A stretch of DNA of 64,000 nt from Achatina immaculata (taxonomy: Eukaryota > Mollusca > Gastropoda > Stylommatophora > Achatinidae): the NCBI GenBank assembly GCA_009760885.1, contig CM019702.1:53605282-53669281 (forward strand), read 5' to 3'. This document shows, piece by piece, positions 41,203 through 52,233 of the stretch. Position 1 is the first letter of the stretch, and the number at the start of each line of letters is the position of its first letter. Below the pieces are notes generated by a model. That model made no database searches, had not been told where the DNA came from, and worked only from the letters and a program-made list of their open reading frames with translations. A program made the position numbers and the translations under genes.

Positions 41203-43296
41203 CTGAATAAGACAAAAATAATAAGTAATCAGTTTTCTTCCTTTCTTTCTTTTTTATGTCTTGCTTTCTTTCTTTCTTTCCAAGCATTAGGCTCATTGCT
41301 GGATATACATTTTGTCTTCAGTCAGATTACTGCGAGGTAAATTTCAGGTAGCTTTGCAACAGATGGCTTTTCACATTAGTTGTAAGCTGTCATTGCCTCT
41401 TCTAATTAGAGAACACATCCTTTGTCACGTAAAGGAAAGAAAGAAGCAGATTTGTGTAGTGGTATATTTATTCACTGAACTACACGTAAATCATTTTCCA
41501 CTGTGAGCAGTAATCGTATTCTTTTCGAAATGAAAGAAAATAATATCAGGTAAAAAAAAAAGAATAAGCGGTCACCAGAGAAAAAAACAAAATAAGCAAT
41601 TATATTATGGCAAAAGAAATGTTTTAGTACTCGAACCTTTAATGGTGATATAATGCATAAACACCTTTCCAGGGTGATTACTGCTGTGATCCAGCTGCTC
41701 ACGCGGGTGAAATTCATATGTGGTATTGTAAAGATGACGTAACAAATTTCTATGGGTTCGAAAGGCAGGTCGGCTGCAGACGCTAATGGGCTGTACATGA
41801 CATTTAGTCCCACTAGTGTTACAAGTGAACCCAGGTCAGAAACTGCGAGACCTGCTCATGAACATAAATACATTAACTTCAACATTACTTTATACGTTAT
41901 ATGAAGCTCAGGAAACGTCTATAAAATAAGAAGAAACATCCATTGGATTTTAAACGCCATTGGATGAAAAAGAAAGAACTAAATTAAGTTAAGCTACCAA
42001 ACAAGGTAATATAATTTGATTTTGATTTAACGAGTTATAACATTTAGACTGTTAAAATGGCTGATAAATATGTATACGTGCTAATAAAAGTCATTTCAGT
42101 ATTATTTTCAAGCTCTTTGTCAAATGTTGGAAAAATGAATACATTATATAATATTAGACTATCACATTTACAACCTTTGGAACATTTCAATGCATGATCG
42201 CGATTAATTAAAATATGTAAACTATTATAGCAAAATACCTTATGCGCAGTAATACCTATGTGCAAAGTACCCCTTGTAAGTTAGATAAGGAAACATATAT
42301 AACAAGTTATTTAATCCTTAAACACTGTCAGTTGAGAAACTGAACATATAAACAACTTTGCTGTCATTTTGGCAGATTTGTCTTAATTTATGGGAATGCA
42401 ATCAGCTAGGGAACCAACATAGCAGTTATATCTAACAGTGAAGCTGTCCGCTTTGTCAATCAGCGACACACCTTGCTGGCGTCAGGGTTGGCAAACTATA
42501 ACTGGCCAAGACCCAGTCCCACCTCTCTGTTGGTACCCATAGTAGCAGATCTACCTTTCTAACGGGGAAGGGATCGCCTAGTCACCATGGCAGTGGAGTC
42601 TGCTGAAGAAGTATTGCATAGCACTTGCTTTCTAGCTGCTCCCCGGAACTGACAAAATAGCTGCCTAAACTCGCCTACATGCCGACTCGATGCTGTGCCT
42701 CAATACATTCACAGCTTAGGCTGCAAAGAACACCACTGGCAGCTCCAGGGAGATAGGAGATAAGACAGGCAGCCCATCTCATAATGTCGGCCATTCATTA
42801 TAAGAAAGTAAATATGGACATAAAAATAAGTGAAACGAGAATAGAAAATCGAAAGAGGAATCAGATTAGGAGTTAACTAAAAGGTTTCTCTGAATTTACT
42901 CATAGTCAGGGTGAGCACTTATAATGTTCCATCTACTCCTGTTATGAGCTTATTATGTAATGAGATTTTTAAATACATTAATCATCTCGTCAAATAATTT
43001 AACAAATTCGTGCTTTCCTTACCAAGTAGGCTGACGTTGACAGAATCTTTATCAGTCTGTTTAACGAAACAGATAATATTGACGATGTTTGTTACAATGC
43101 CAAACACGGTAATAACCTGACATAAAACTCCGAAGATAACCCACGTGAATGCTAGAACTGATTCATCACTGATTCCAGAGGCGTCGGTTGTCTTCTGGTG
43201 ATAAGGTTCTGGTTTCTCCCAAGAGTCGAGGGGAAATGTTGCTTCAGTTTTTGTCTCCATTACTGATTCTGTTAAGATATAATGTGAATCATACAT
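40591..43296 (-). CDS. Class A GPCR 2, chemosensory-type, three exons (spliced span)
   Basis: Join 43023-43296, 41637-41851 and 40591-41202 (minus): 1,101 nt, 366 residues plus stop, intact. Exon lengths and phases equal those of gene 1 (the last exon is three bases shorter). The same motif set is kept: Asp in the TM2 VSDLG, Cys at the TM3 start, ERC, CFAPF and NIFIY. The N-terminus (MYDSHYILTESVMETK) is the most diverged part, with TM6-TM7 almost unchanged. It has the shortest intron 1 (1.17 kb), with no LINE, and probably shows the ancestral gene layout best. The receptor class is firm; ligand and tissue are not visible. Confidence 0.9.
41637..41851 (-). CDS. GPCR 2 exon 2
   Basis: 215 nt, TM2-TM3, ending ERCLCIISPLK. 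Donor AAG before GTTCGAG, as in the paralogues. Confidence 0.9.
42430..42805. repeat. Conserved intron-1 block, copy 2
   Basis: Counterpart of 30110-30500 and 53600-53965; contains ATGGCAGTGGAGTCTGCTGA. Confidence 0.7.
43023..43296 (-). CDS. GPCR 2 exon 1
   Basis: 274 nt, ATG at 43296, donor GTAAGG. Acidic N-terminus, then TM1 (AFTWVIFGVLCQVI) and KDSVNVSLL. Confidence 0.9.
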
Positions 43297-43619
43297 GACA
43301 TTAGCTCTAGTCGGATCAGGATATGAATATTATCTTAACAGCTTCATTTTGCTGCAGTCTTTTGTTTTCGTGTTCCAGCTAATGTTATTTACAGCAAGAA
43401 ATAATTAAGCCTCTCTCCACATCATAACTTTCGCACAGTTCGATTGCTCAGTTTATTTAGTTTGTCAAAAGGTATGGAAAACATACGGTATCGTAGTACA
43501 CGTGCAACTGTTATAAACATAGCCTGCAGCCTTTCTTGTTTTGTCTTGTCCCCTTCCTCAAAAACCTTTCGGTGTTGAGGGGACAAATAGATGTTTTAAT
43601 AGGGCTGGACGATTTGCTT

Positions 43620-44330
43620 CGTATACTGTGATATTTAATGCTTCTGTAATTTTCTATCTCCTTATCTTCCGTGTTCGGACTCTTCCTCTGTTAGCTACAA
43701 ATCTTAATGTGAATGTTGTCTGTGATATACTGTCTGGCGGCAGCCGTGTAACATGCCCAGACCATGTGACTTGCTGTTTCTGAATACAGTGTGATACTGA
43801 TGTTACTCCGACATCTGTCCTGATGTTGTCTTTTCTTATTTGGTCTCTTCTTGTCACATTTAGTATTCTTCTTAAACATTTCATTTCTGTCGTGATGATG
43901 TTTATGTTGTTCGTGGCTGTTAGTGTCAATGACTGACATTGATAGCACAGAGTTGGGAGGAAAACTTTGTTGTACAGTGCCCTTCTTGTTGTAGGTGTAA
44001 TGTATATGTTTTTCAGTAAAGGAGTCATTTGTTCAATGACCTGATTTCCTTATTGGATCTGTTCTCAATTTCATGTTCAATTTTCCCTGAAGATGATATT
44101 ATGCTACCTAGGTATCAAGGGCTGGTTGTCTAGGAAGATCTTTGGATTTATTCTTTCGCTGTGGGTATGATTTACTTTTTTTCAGCACTGATCTTCATGT
44201 TGTGACTTTTACATGCCCTTCCTGAATTATATATTTTCTGCTGTAGGTTTGTTTTCTGATCTGGATATAAGTGCTTGGTCATCAGTAAAATGGAGCTAGT
44301 TTAGTATAATGGTATAATCGAAGGGTATGA
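43620..44330 (-). mobile_element. RTE/Jockey-like LINE fragment
   Basis: The minus-strand frame 43654-44028 encodes ALYNKVFLPTLCYQCQSLTL, EMKCLRRILNVTRRDQIRKD, QQVTWSGHVTRLPPDS and RGRVRTRKI. This is the RT thumb-to-C-terminal region (the canonical YGSESW appears as YQCQSL). It extends in broken frames to about 44330, where an (AAT)n run stands. It is a different family from A and B. Dead. Confidence 0.65.
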
Positions 44331-44383
44331 TTAGCATGATAATAATAATAATAATAATAATAATACTCTGAATAACATAGGTT

Positions 44384-45010
44384 CATTCATTTGCATGTCC
44401 TTTCCCGAACTTTGCCTCCCTAACAGCACTCCTGCAGGCCTCTCGGTTGTGAGCACGATGGCCTGCTGCTGATACATCTATTTGCAGATCATCAACAATA
44501 TATTGCAGCCATCTTCGCTTTGGTCGTCCTCTCTTTCTTTTTCCCATCATGTACCCTTCCAAGACGGTCTTCTGTAGATGACCATGACGTTTAATGTGTC
44601 CAAAATATTTAAGTTTTCTCTCTTTAATCCTCTTTACTACCCAGTCTTCTTCAATATTAAGTTCTTGTAGTATGGATATATTTGTTCTTTTTTGTGTCCA
44701 TGATATTTGAAGAACTCTTCTGTAGCATTTACATTAGTCACCCAAGATATTAAAAACTCTCCACTTCTTCCAATATTTCATCATTGACATATTATATATA
44801 TATATATATTTCAGTTGCCTTGTTTGTTTTGTCAGTTGTCATCAATTTAGTTTTCTTCGTATTAATATAGAGATTTTGCTCTTCGCTGTTCTTACGGAAT
44901 GACATAATTAGTTTTTCCATTCTTTTTTTGTGTTGTGGACAGTAACAATGTTTCATCAGCATATCTAATCTCTGGTATTTCATAGCCTCCAGTTGTTATT
45001 GCATTGTAAT
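44384..45010 (-). mobile_element. RTE-like LINE family A fragment
   Basis: Homologous to the 3' end of 34608-35840 but with an internal deletion near 44735 and several frame breaks. An MEKLIMSFRKNSEEQNLYIN piece is visible at 44792-44983, and the RYADE-like catalytic box is degraded near 44960. Confidence 0.75.
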
Positions 45011-45129
45011 AATTAGAGGTTATTAAAAGTATTTTCTAAGAAATATTTTTTACAAACAACCATATGAAGTGGAAACAGTCTATTATCAACATAGTCAAAA
45101 AACATGTTAAATGGACTAAGCAGCTGACA

Positions 45130-45595
45130 TATATACCAATGAAGAAAAACTGGAAGAGGTTGAGAGATTTCAATATCTTGGATCATTACTAACTAATACT
45201 GGAGATGAAATAAGGGAAATTAAAAGAAGGAGAAGAACAGGCATAACTACAAAAATAAGATTTTTAAGGGCATGCATCTTTCCCATCGCAACGAATGCCT
45301 GTGTGACGTGGACACAACAAAACAGCTGAGAAACACATGATGGCTTTGAATGTAAATGCTACAGAAGAGTTCATCAAATATCATGGACACAAAAAGAACA
45401 AATACATCCATACTACAAAAACATAATATTGAAGAAGGTTGGCTGGTAAAGAGGACTAAAGAGAAGAAAACTTAAATATTTTGGACATATTAAACGTTAT
45501 GATAATTTAGAGAAGACCGTCTTGGAAGGGTACATACCGGGAAAAAGAAAGAGAGCAAGACCAAGGCAAAGATGGCTGCAAATGACTTACTGAGC
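45130..45595 (+). mobile_element. RTE-like LINE family A fragment, inverted
   Basis: Plus strand: EEKLEEVERFQYLGSLL-like start, a REIKRR stretch, an internal deletion, KIRFLRACIFPIATNAC, then NIEEGWLVKR and RKLKYFGHIKRYDNLEKTVL, ending at QRWLQMTY. It faces the minus-strand fragment at 44384, forming an inverted pair. Confidence 0.7.
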
Positions 45596-46029
45596 CGTGC
45601 TTGTATTTTATATAAGAGAAAGTTGTTCATGAAATTAATATCTGTTAGGCAGAAAGAAAAATAATAAGCGTAACGACAGAACATAAAAAAAAGAAAGAAA
45701 TCTAATAATCTCAGATTATTTAATCTTTTTTATATTAAATCTAATAATGTGTGGGCTCTTTGTTATGGAAAAACTTTGCTTGACCAAAATATCAGCTTTT
45801 TTGCTGGAAACATGGCAGTGGTGTGTCACACTTTGATGTGATTGCTAGTTTAAACCACCGTAACTGTGTCCCGTAAATCAGTGAAAAATTAGGGTCATTT
45901 TTTTTACAAAATGTAGTGCTTTTTTACATGTTGGTAAAACAAAATTTCCTAATATAATATGGTTAAGAAGGATAGAATTTCATCGTACATTTAAGTGTAC
46001 ATTTAATCCTGACAAAAAAGAAGTCTTAA

Positions 46030-46445
46030 TCGTCATTATACTATTGGCTGTGAGACCTGGACACTTAACAAAACAGCTGAGAAACACATAAATGCCTTTG
46101 AATGTAAATGCTACAGAAGAGTTCTCCAAATATCGTGGACACAAAAAAGAACAAATATATCTATACTACAAGAGCTTAATATTGAAGAAGGCTGGCTAGT
46201 AAAGAGGATTAAAGAGAGAAAACTTAAATATTTTGGACACATTAAACGTTATGATAATTTAGAGAAGACCGTCATGGAAGGGTACATACCGGGAAAAAGA
46301 AAAAGAGGAAGACCGAAACGAAGATGGCTGCAAGACATCGTTGACGATCTGCAAATGGATGCAGCAGCAGCAGGCCATCTTGCTCACAACCGAGAGGCCT
46401 ACAGGAGTGCTGTTTGGGAGGAAAGGACATGCAAAGGAATGAAAT
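46030..46445 (+). mobile_element. RTE-like LINE family A 3' end
   Basis: Plus strand: CETWTLNKTAEKHINAFECK, RRVLQISWTQKRT, GWLVKRIKERKLKYFGHIKR and RKRGRPKRRWLQDIVDDLQM, ending near GHAKE. It is close to the 34608 copy, with a small deletion before the end. 5'-truncated. Confidence 0.85.
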
Positions 46446-46489
46446 GAACTATTGCTAGAAATACTGTTGTTTGTACGCTCTGCTTTCCC

Positions 46490-47255
46490 CTCTCAAATTG
46501 GTGGGTTTAAGTTCAGCCATAGTTCACTTAACTTCTCTTAACTCAAATGTGATAACTGAATATTGTTAGTGTTAAGTTCAGAGCTTAGATAGGCCAAAGA
46601 TAATTATAGAATCCAGTATCGTATCTCTGGAAGAAAATATGAGTGTTAACATAATATAGAGGCAGCATGCAGAACCACATGTTCATTCCTCACTTAGTGT
46701 TTTAATACCACGATATATTCTAGGAAAAAATACCTAATACATGTTTATATTTAGAAAAATCAAAATACATAACGCTGAATTTTTTCCTCGTCACAAACAT
46801 AATTTACCATTTACACATAAAAATTCGCAAAATGAAAAAAAAAATTATAAACGGAATATTAATTCATTCAGAGTATAACGGTTCGCATTCGAATATTTGC
46901 ATAATATTTGATTAATCAAAGGTACCATTAATCCTCTTATATAAGTTCTAACATGCTTTATCATGAGCGGAAAAAATTCAAGAGTGTATAAAGTAAATCA
47001 GGAATGTTATACGCGATGTTCTAAAGTTACTGCATGCGGTGTTAGTTTTAACAAAGAAAACATTTACTTCCGTCATACACACTGCTTATGTTCATCTGTT
47101 TCTATACTCTTTCTGACGCAGTCATTTAAAACATATTAAAATCTATTAAACATATTAAAAAGTAAGACTAGTTTCGGTGATTTATCTTCATCTCCGTCTT
47201 AACTCTGCTCCTTGTAGAGAGCGACCCCTACCAACACTAGCTATTATTTAAGCCA

Positions 47256-47298
<43 letters not shown>

Positions 47299-47760
47299 AC
47301 TGACACTGACAATATTCGAAACTGTATTATTTTGTTATATTACTAAGTCCTACGCAGCCATGCACTGTACGTATGAATTAATAAGGCAATGTATATGTGT
47401 TGTTATTTTTGCCGTAAAAAGAAACAAAACAAAACTGAGATGGATATTTATTCACGTTACCGCAGTCTACGGTGCAGACCAACACATCTGTGTGTCTTAA
47501 AATTATGTATTGTAAATCAATATAGAAAATGGTTAGTATTGTGTGATACTCATAATTTCCGTGTAATGGTACTCATCTTTGGTACAGTTACCACAATCAG
47601 AGTAACACAATTTCAGTGTTTCCACGATATGACAAATGTCAAGGTGAATTATTGGATTTACCTGACTCCACGGAAAACAAGATTTGCCGGACTTTCTAAG
47701 TAAATAGTTTTGTTAGTATTAATCTACACAAAATAATAACATCAATTAGTTGTAGCATAT
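46490..47760. repeat. Upstream block of GPCR 2, shared with GPCR 1
   Basis: The segments at about 46500-46640 and 47500-47760 are diverged copies of 32240-32430 and 32480-32740. An AG microsatellite lies at 47261-47295. No gene is recognised. The reading frame at 47389-47703 is probably chance, as its homologue at 32430-32720 is not open. Confidence 0.6.
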
Positions 47761-47826
47761 ATTTTTTTTTACATATTGAAGTTCATTCTCCGAAAAGTTC
47801 TAAAGTTATATTTCTTTATAATTAGA

Positions 47827-48090
47827 GTAAAAAAAAGTAAAGGTAACCCTGTCATGCCATAGAGGCACATAGGGATATGGTGTTAGTGCCCATATTTTCC
47901 TTGACCTATCAGCACACTAGAGGGTGATATGGTCAGTATCACGCCTGGCTGCCTTTTCCTTCCCCAACTCCAGAAGAAGTCGGGTACCCATTTCTACAGC
48001 TGGGTGACTGGGGTGCCGCCGGCCGGATTCAAACCCCCGACCTTCGCCACTAGAGACCAGTGCACTAACCACTTCGCCACTCAGACACCC
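47827..48090 (-). repeat. tRNA-derived SINE with perfect target-site duplication
   Basis: 264-bp element in minus orientation. The head has an exact A box TGGCGAAGTGG (48069-48079) and a B box GGTTTGAATCC (48025-48035, one change from consensus), so it is a Pol III-type promoter. The 3' end is TTACCTTTACTTTTTTTTAC. It is flanked by an identical 12-bp duplication, TTTATAATTAGA, at 47815-47826 and 48091-48102, showing LINE-mediated insertion. A 3' remnant occurs at 11120-11166. Confidence 0.9.
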
Positions 48091-48104
48091 TTTATAATTA
48101 GAAT

Positions 48105-48895
48105 CATAATTATATTTTCATCACTATCTAATTTATTCTACAACATACATAAATACGAGTGCTTTGTTCCTCTTTGTAGGTTTATTATACGACAGTATAT
48201 TACTCTATTATCTTTTTTTTTTTTAGAAACTGTATTGGTTTCTTCATCTCTTTTATCTCTTTTCTAGACCAGTGTTTGAGTAGTTGCATTACAAAGTAAG
48301 GAGAGAAAGAAGACACTGAAAGCATACTTCCTTAAAGCAGCTGGTCTCATGAGAGTCGATTATGTGTTTATCTGCAGCTAAGATTTCTGCTCCTGTGATG
48401 TCTTACCTTCTCTGTCGAAGATATGCTCACGTGATAAGTTATTTCCACGGGTATTGTGTGAGCTACTTCGAGCGCTGCTGTCTCCACAGAGAGTTGAAGG
48501 TGTTGTCAGGAAGGGCGCTCGCACTGTGAGGAGTGAAGAGGGCGGCATGAGATAACTCGGCGAGAGGAGTGACTCAATTATTTTAATAAAAATGAAATTC
48601 CTGTTTTGTATTAACGAAGAAGCTGGAGAGAGAAGTAATACGGGACTAGGCGATATGTTAATTTCGCGCTCTTATGATCACGTGATATTCGATCGGAAGG
48701 AAAGATTCTCAAACACACTTTCGAACTGACAACATGTCAGCAGGGCACTGATGAGAATAATGTTAGCCGATCTCGACTGTCAGCGTTTGTCAAATATAGC
48801 AAAATAGATTCGGCCACACGAGGATAGAGACCACGTAGTTGTCAAGATAATGGGGTTTTTTATGTGCTTCACGGATGTGTTTCATTTACCTAAAA
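48105..48895. other. Unique stretch between duplication units
   Basis: More GC-rich than its surroundings (for example CGGCATGAGATAACTCGGCG near 48543). No open frame, element or RNA is recognised. Confidence 0.4.
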
Positions 48896-48899
48896 CTGA

Positions 48900-49900
48900 T
48901 ACCTAGTTTAGGAGAGCATTGATGTACAGACAAGCACAATGAAGTATTTTGATTTCTTTTCTGATGTTTGCTGTCTCTCTGACAACAATACGGATTAGTT
49001 CTTGCAAGACTCTTCTGTGTCGCTCTAACAACAATACGGATTAGTATCTTGCAACACTCTCCTGTGTCTTCATGTGTAGCGGCTGTGCCAGTGGTAGTTT
49101 GCATTCCGACAGAACATACTCCAAGGTTGTAGCAGCAAAAAGAGATAACTGTTGTTTTTACAGAAAGGGTAATTGTTTGTGAGTCTATTTTGAACTTTTC
49201 CGTGGTCTGTCGTGACCCTTCTAGAACGTCAGTTGGGCTGTGCAACACGTGACAGAGAATTGTGGGAGAGACCGAGTGGGCAGTCAATCTGCTTTTGGAT
49301 GTGTACCTAACAGGATGATTTTTGTTGATGTCTCTGTCGAGAGAGTGGATGTTTATATCTGTTATTGGAGTTGCTGAAGGATGAATGGATTCGCCATGTG
49401 GCAGGGCAAACATGCCGGTGGTCAGAATATCATCATCACCATCTTCATTGTCATCCGCGTCATTAATAAAGCTTTATATAAAGTGATAACGCAGGACTGG
49501 CTTGCTTTCTGTATCAGTGTGTTGTCAAATTTAGGATCGAAAGAGCCTGGATGTGAAAGATGGCTGGAGACAGTGAATAGCTAATCTAGAAACACTCAGC
49601 AAACACAAATTCAACTAGTGCCCCAACATTCTCTTCAGCAACAAAAAATAGTAACACAATAAAGACAGTATCACATACGATTTCAGGGTTTGTCGACCGA
49701 GGCAGAGTGGACACATATAATTCGCCACTTTGACTTACTTAAATAGGTTTGCACCCGTCGGCAGAAGGTCATACGCAGATCTGATAATGAAACTAAGATG
49801 CAGAGGTCCCATGTTCTACATATTGTTCCATGTTAGGGACTGTTGTAAAGAGCCTCCCCAAGTTGACCATTGACTTTGTTTAGCCTGGTCTACTGCTGTG
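48900..49900 (-). mobile_element. LINE 3' end (zinc-binding type) with internal insertion
   Basis: Diverged counterpart of 38550-39000. The minus strand shows LQELIRIV..RETANIRKEI and a KTQESVA-type stretch, with an internal duplication of about 60 bp at 48965-49075. Compared with the gene 2 flank, about 555 bp of unrelated sequence (49128-49686) is inserted in the Cys-rich segment. The inserted piece has an open minus-strand frame but no recognised product. Confidence 0.55.
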
Positions 49901-50089
49901 TGGATCCGTTTTTCATCACCTGTGCTTCTTATTTCATTGATGATCAAGTCTCTTCGCTGTTTGTAGGGGGCCTTATAGCACAATTTGATATCGATTTGAA
50001 CAAACCGATTTATGTTGGTCTTCCAGCCTGTTATGTTGGATAATGTACTTCTATGTTTTAGACCTGCTGAGAATTTTTTATATATTGAT

Positions 50090-50930
50090 TTAGTTCATGT
50101 ATTTACATGTACATTTTTATCACTGTAATTATGTTGTTGATAAGATAAATTATTGGACAATTTTCCACAGTAAGCTATCATCTATCTTGGTCTGAACTGG
50201 TACTAGAGATGGCCATGGATGCGTTCTGTGGTCTTTACATGTAGGACACTCTATCAGCAAGTACCAAGGTGTGTAATTGTAGAGTCTTGTCGGTTGTAGC
50301 AAATTTATCTTGTTACACATATTATATATCAGTCTGTTAAGATCTGTGCAGAATCCGATCTGCTCTACTCTGTTTAGCTGGTGATAGAAGTTATTTTTCT
50401 GACACACTGATGCCCTCTTTCCCGTGTGGTTTTATATCTGCCTTCGACCAGAATAATCGGCTGCCATGCTTAAGCTTATCTGTGGGAGGACTTAATCCTT
50501 TCATCTGAAGTAACACTTCTTCTTTTTCAGTGATAAGTTATACTACAAACAGATGATACCCATAGCCCGACGATGTTTTCGCAGATATCGGCGATAGTGT
50601 AGAAAGACTTAACAGTCTTACTCTTCATATCTTTAGACATAGCATTTGCTGTTGTGACTGACAGAGCAACGTGGTATCCCACGTCTTATTGAGCTATCAA
50701 TTATGAACTCCGATAGCAACTTTCTTAAATATTAGTTCATGTGAAAAGAAGAATAAATAATCATGGTGGATCAACATAGACTTTTTTCTTTACAGTCGGT
50801 AAATGGTTTAATTTGTACGGGATAACCACCTGACCAATAATAAATACTTTCTTGGGTCATGTACATGTAACACATCGAATGACGGCATGAATACGCAAAT
50901 TATATTGACACCTAAGACGTTGTCAAAAAG
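50090..50930. repeat. 3' flank of GPCR 3, shared with GPCR 1 and 2
   Basis: Homologous in order to 25140-25920 and 39215-40100. The minus-strand frame at 50150-50407 is open only in this copy, so it is unlikely to be a gene. Confidence 0.7.
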
Positions 50931-51175
50931 ATAAGAGAGAGACAATGTACTTTCATAGGACATGCAATGAGAAGAGGGGGCATTGAAAATATTATAACAA
51001 CAGGAAAAATAGAAGGACAAAGATCAAGAGGAAGACCAAGAGAAATGATACTGGACAGTCTGACGGGATGGTGTGAGAGGAGATCACCAACTGAACTGAT
51101 GGCCTACATGAACGATCGGGTACTCTTGAGAAGCATAATAGTCAACGCCAGTCGGCACGGCACCTGATGATGATG
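50930..51175 (+). mobile_element. RTE-like LINE family B 3' end
   Basis: Plus strand: KKIRERQCTFIGHAMRRGGI, NIITTGKIEGQRSRGRPREM, ILDSLTGWCERRSP and the end NASRHGT, followed by TGATGATGATGA. It is nearly the same as 20437-20885. It interrupts the 3' flank of GPCR 3 and is absent from the other flanks. Confidence 0.85.
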
Positions 51176-51618
51176 ATGACATAAGACGTTAAGAACATCG
51201 AATTGTTTCTCTCGTTTATTTTTTCCTTTCAAAATCACCATAAATAAGAGACATTATACAGCAAGACATTTTTATGTTTCAATGATATGTTAGCAATTAT
51301 CACAAAGAATGTGGAAAGTATATAATAAATAAACAAAATTCAGCGAAAACAGTGCACTACGTCAGTTTAAACACGTGCATTGATTAGTATAAGGGTAATG
51401 AAAATGGACTGATAACAAAACAAAATGCGTGGAAGTAGTATTTAAAATTTGCTTTTGGTTGTCTTATTCTACTTCTGGTTCTTCATCTTGCTCTTGTCCA
51501 GTACGTTATGCAGTACAATATCACATTTTCGTTTACCTTTATTATTTAAATATTGATTTATTCATTGAGAGACCAAAGGTAGTAGAACCTACTTTATAAG
51601 CAAAGATAAATTCTAAGA

Positions 51619-52233
51619 TCAGTGTGATGGTAATATTTCCTTTGGTACTACACGAAACATAGTTCGTAAAGTTTCTCTGTATTTACTGCTCATGTGATAA
51701 TAAATAAAAATGTTCACTGACGAGTTCACAGACTCCAGAAGAAAGACGAGTCCGCAGAGAATGATCCCAATCTTTAAATATTTACCACCAATAGCCAGCT
51801 CTGGTTCACAGGCCACGGCCAGAATCCCTATACAAAATGGGGCAAAACAAGCAATAAACAAACCAGAAATCATCACAACCATCTTGGCCACTTTCTGGTT
51901 ACGGTTGGATATTCTGTCAGCTTGTGCAGAACCTGCTGACGAATTTCTCCATTTTGTTTGGTTCTGTAGTTTAACCACCAGTATCACAGTGCAGATAACG
52001 ATGATAACAAAAGCTGTCATTGGAATGATGAAGCTGTTAATTGCATAAGAAATGCTTTCAATGTTCTCTCGATCAGCCGCGGATATGCGTCCAAGAAGAG
52101 TTTTATTTTTTAATGGGGAAAATTTCATCCCAAGTCTATTGGCAGCGTACAGAGGTGCTATAGTAATCTGGAGAATGATGAATACAGCACCGATAATGAT
52201 AATCATCTTTTTGGGCGAAAGGAAGCTTTTAAT
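51619..52233 (-). CDS. GPCR 3 exon 3
   Basis: 615 nt including the stop. TM4-TM7 and a short tail ending VPKEILPSH. As in the paralogues, the second extracellular loop lacks cysteine. Confidence 0.9.
   Translation of the reverse strand: MKSFLSPKKMIIIIGAVFIILQITIAPLYAANRLGMKFSPLKNKTLLGRISAADRENIESISYAINSFIIPMTAFVIIVICTVILVVKLQNQTKWRNSSAGSAQADRISNRNQKVAKMVVMISGLFIACFAPFCIGILAVACEPELAIGGKYLKIGIILCGLVFLLESVNSSVNIFIYYHMSSKYRETLRTMFRVVPKEILPSH

Noticed and set aside
47389..47703. 104-codon plus-strand frame upstream of GPCR 2
   Set aside because: The duplicated copy upstream of GPCR 1 is not open in this frame and no splice or domain signal is seen.
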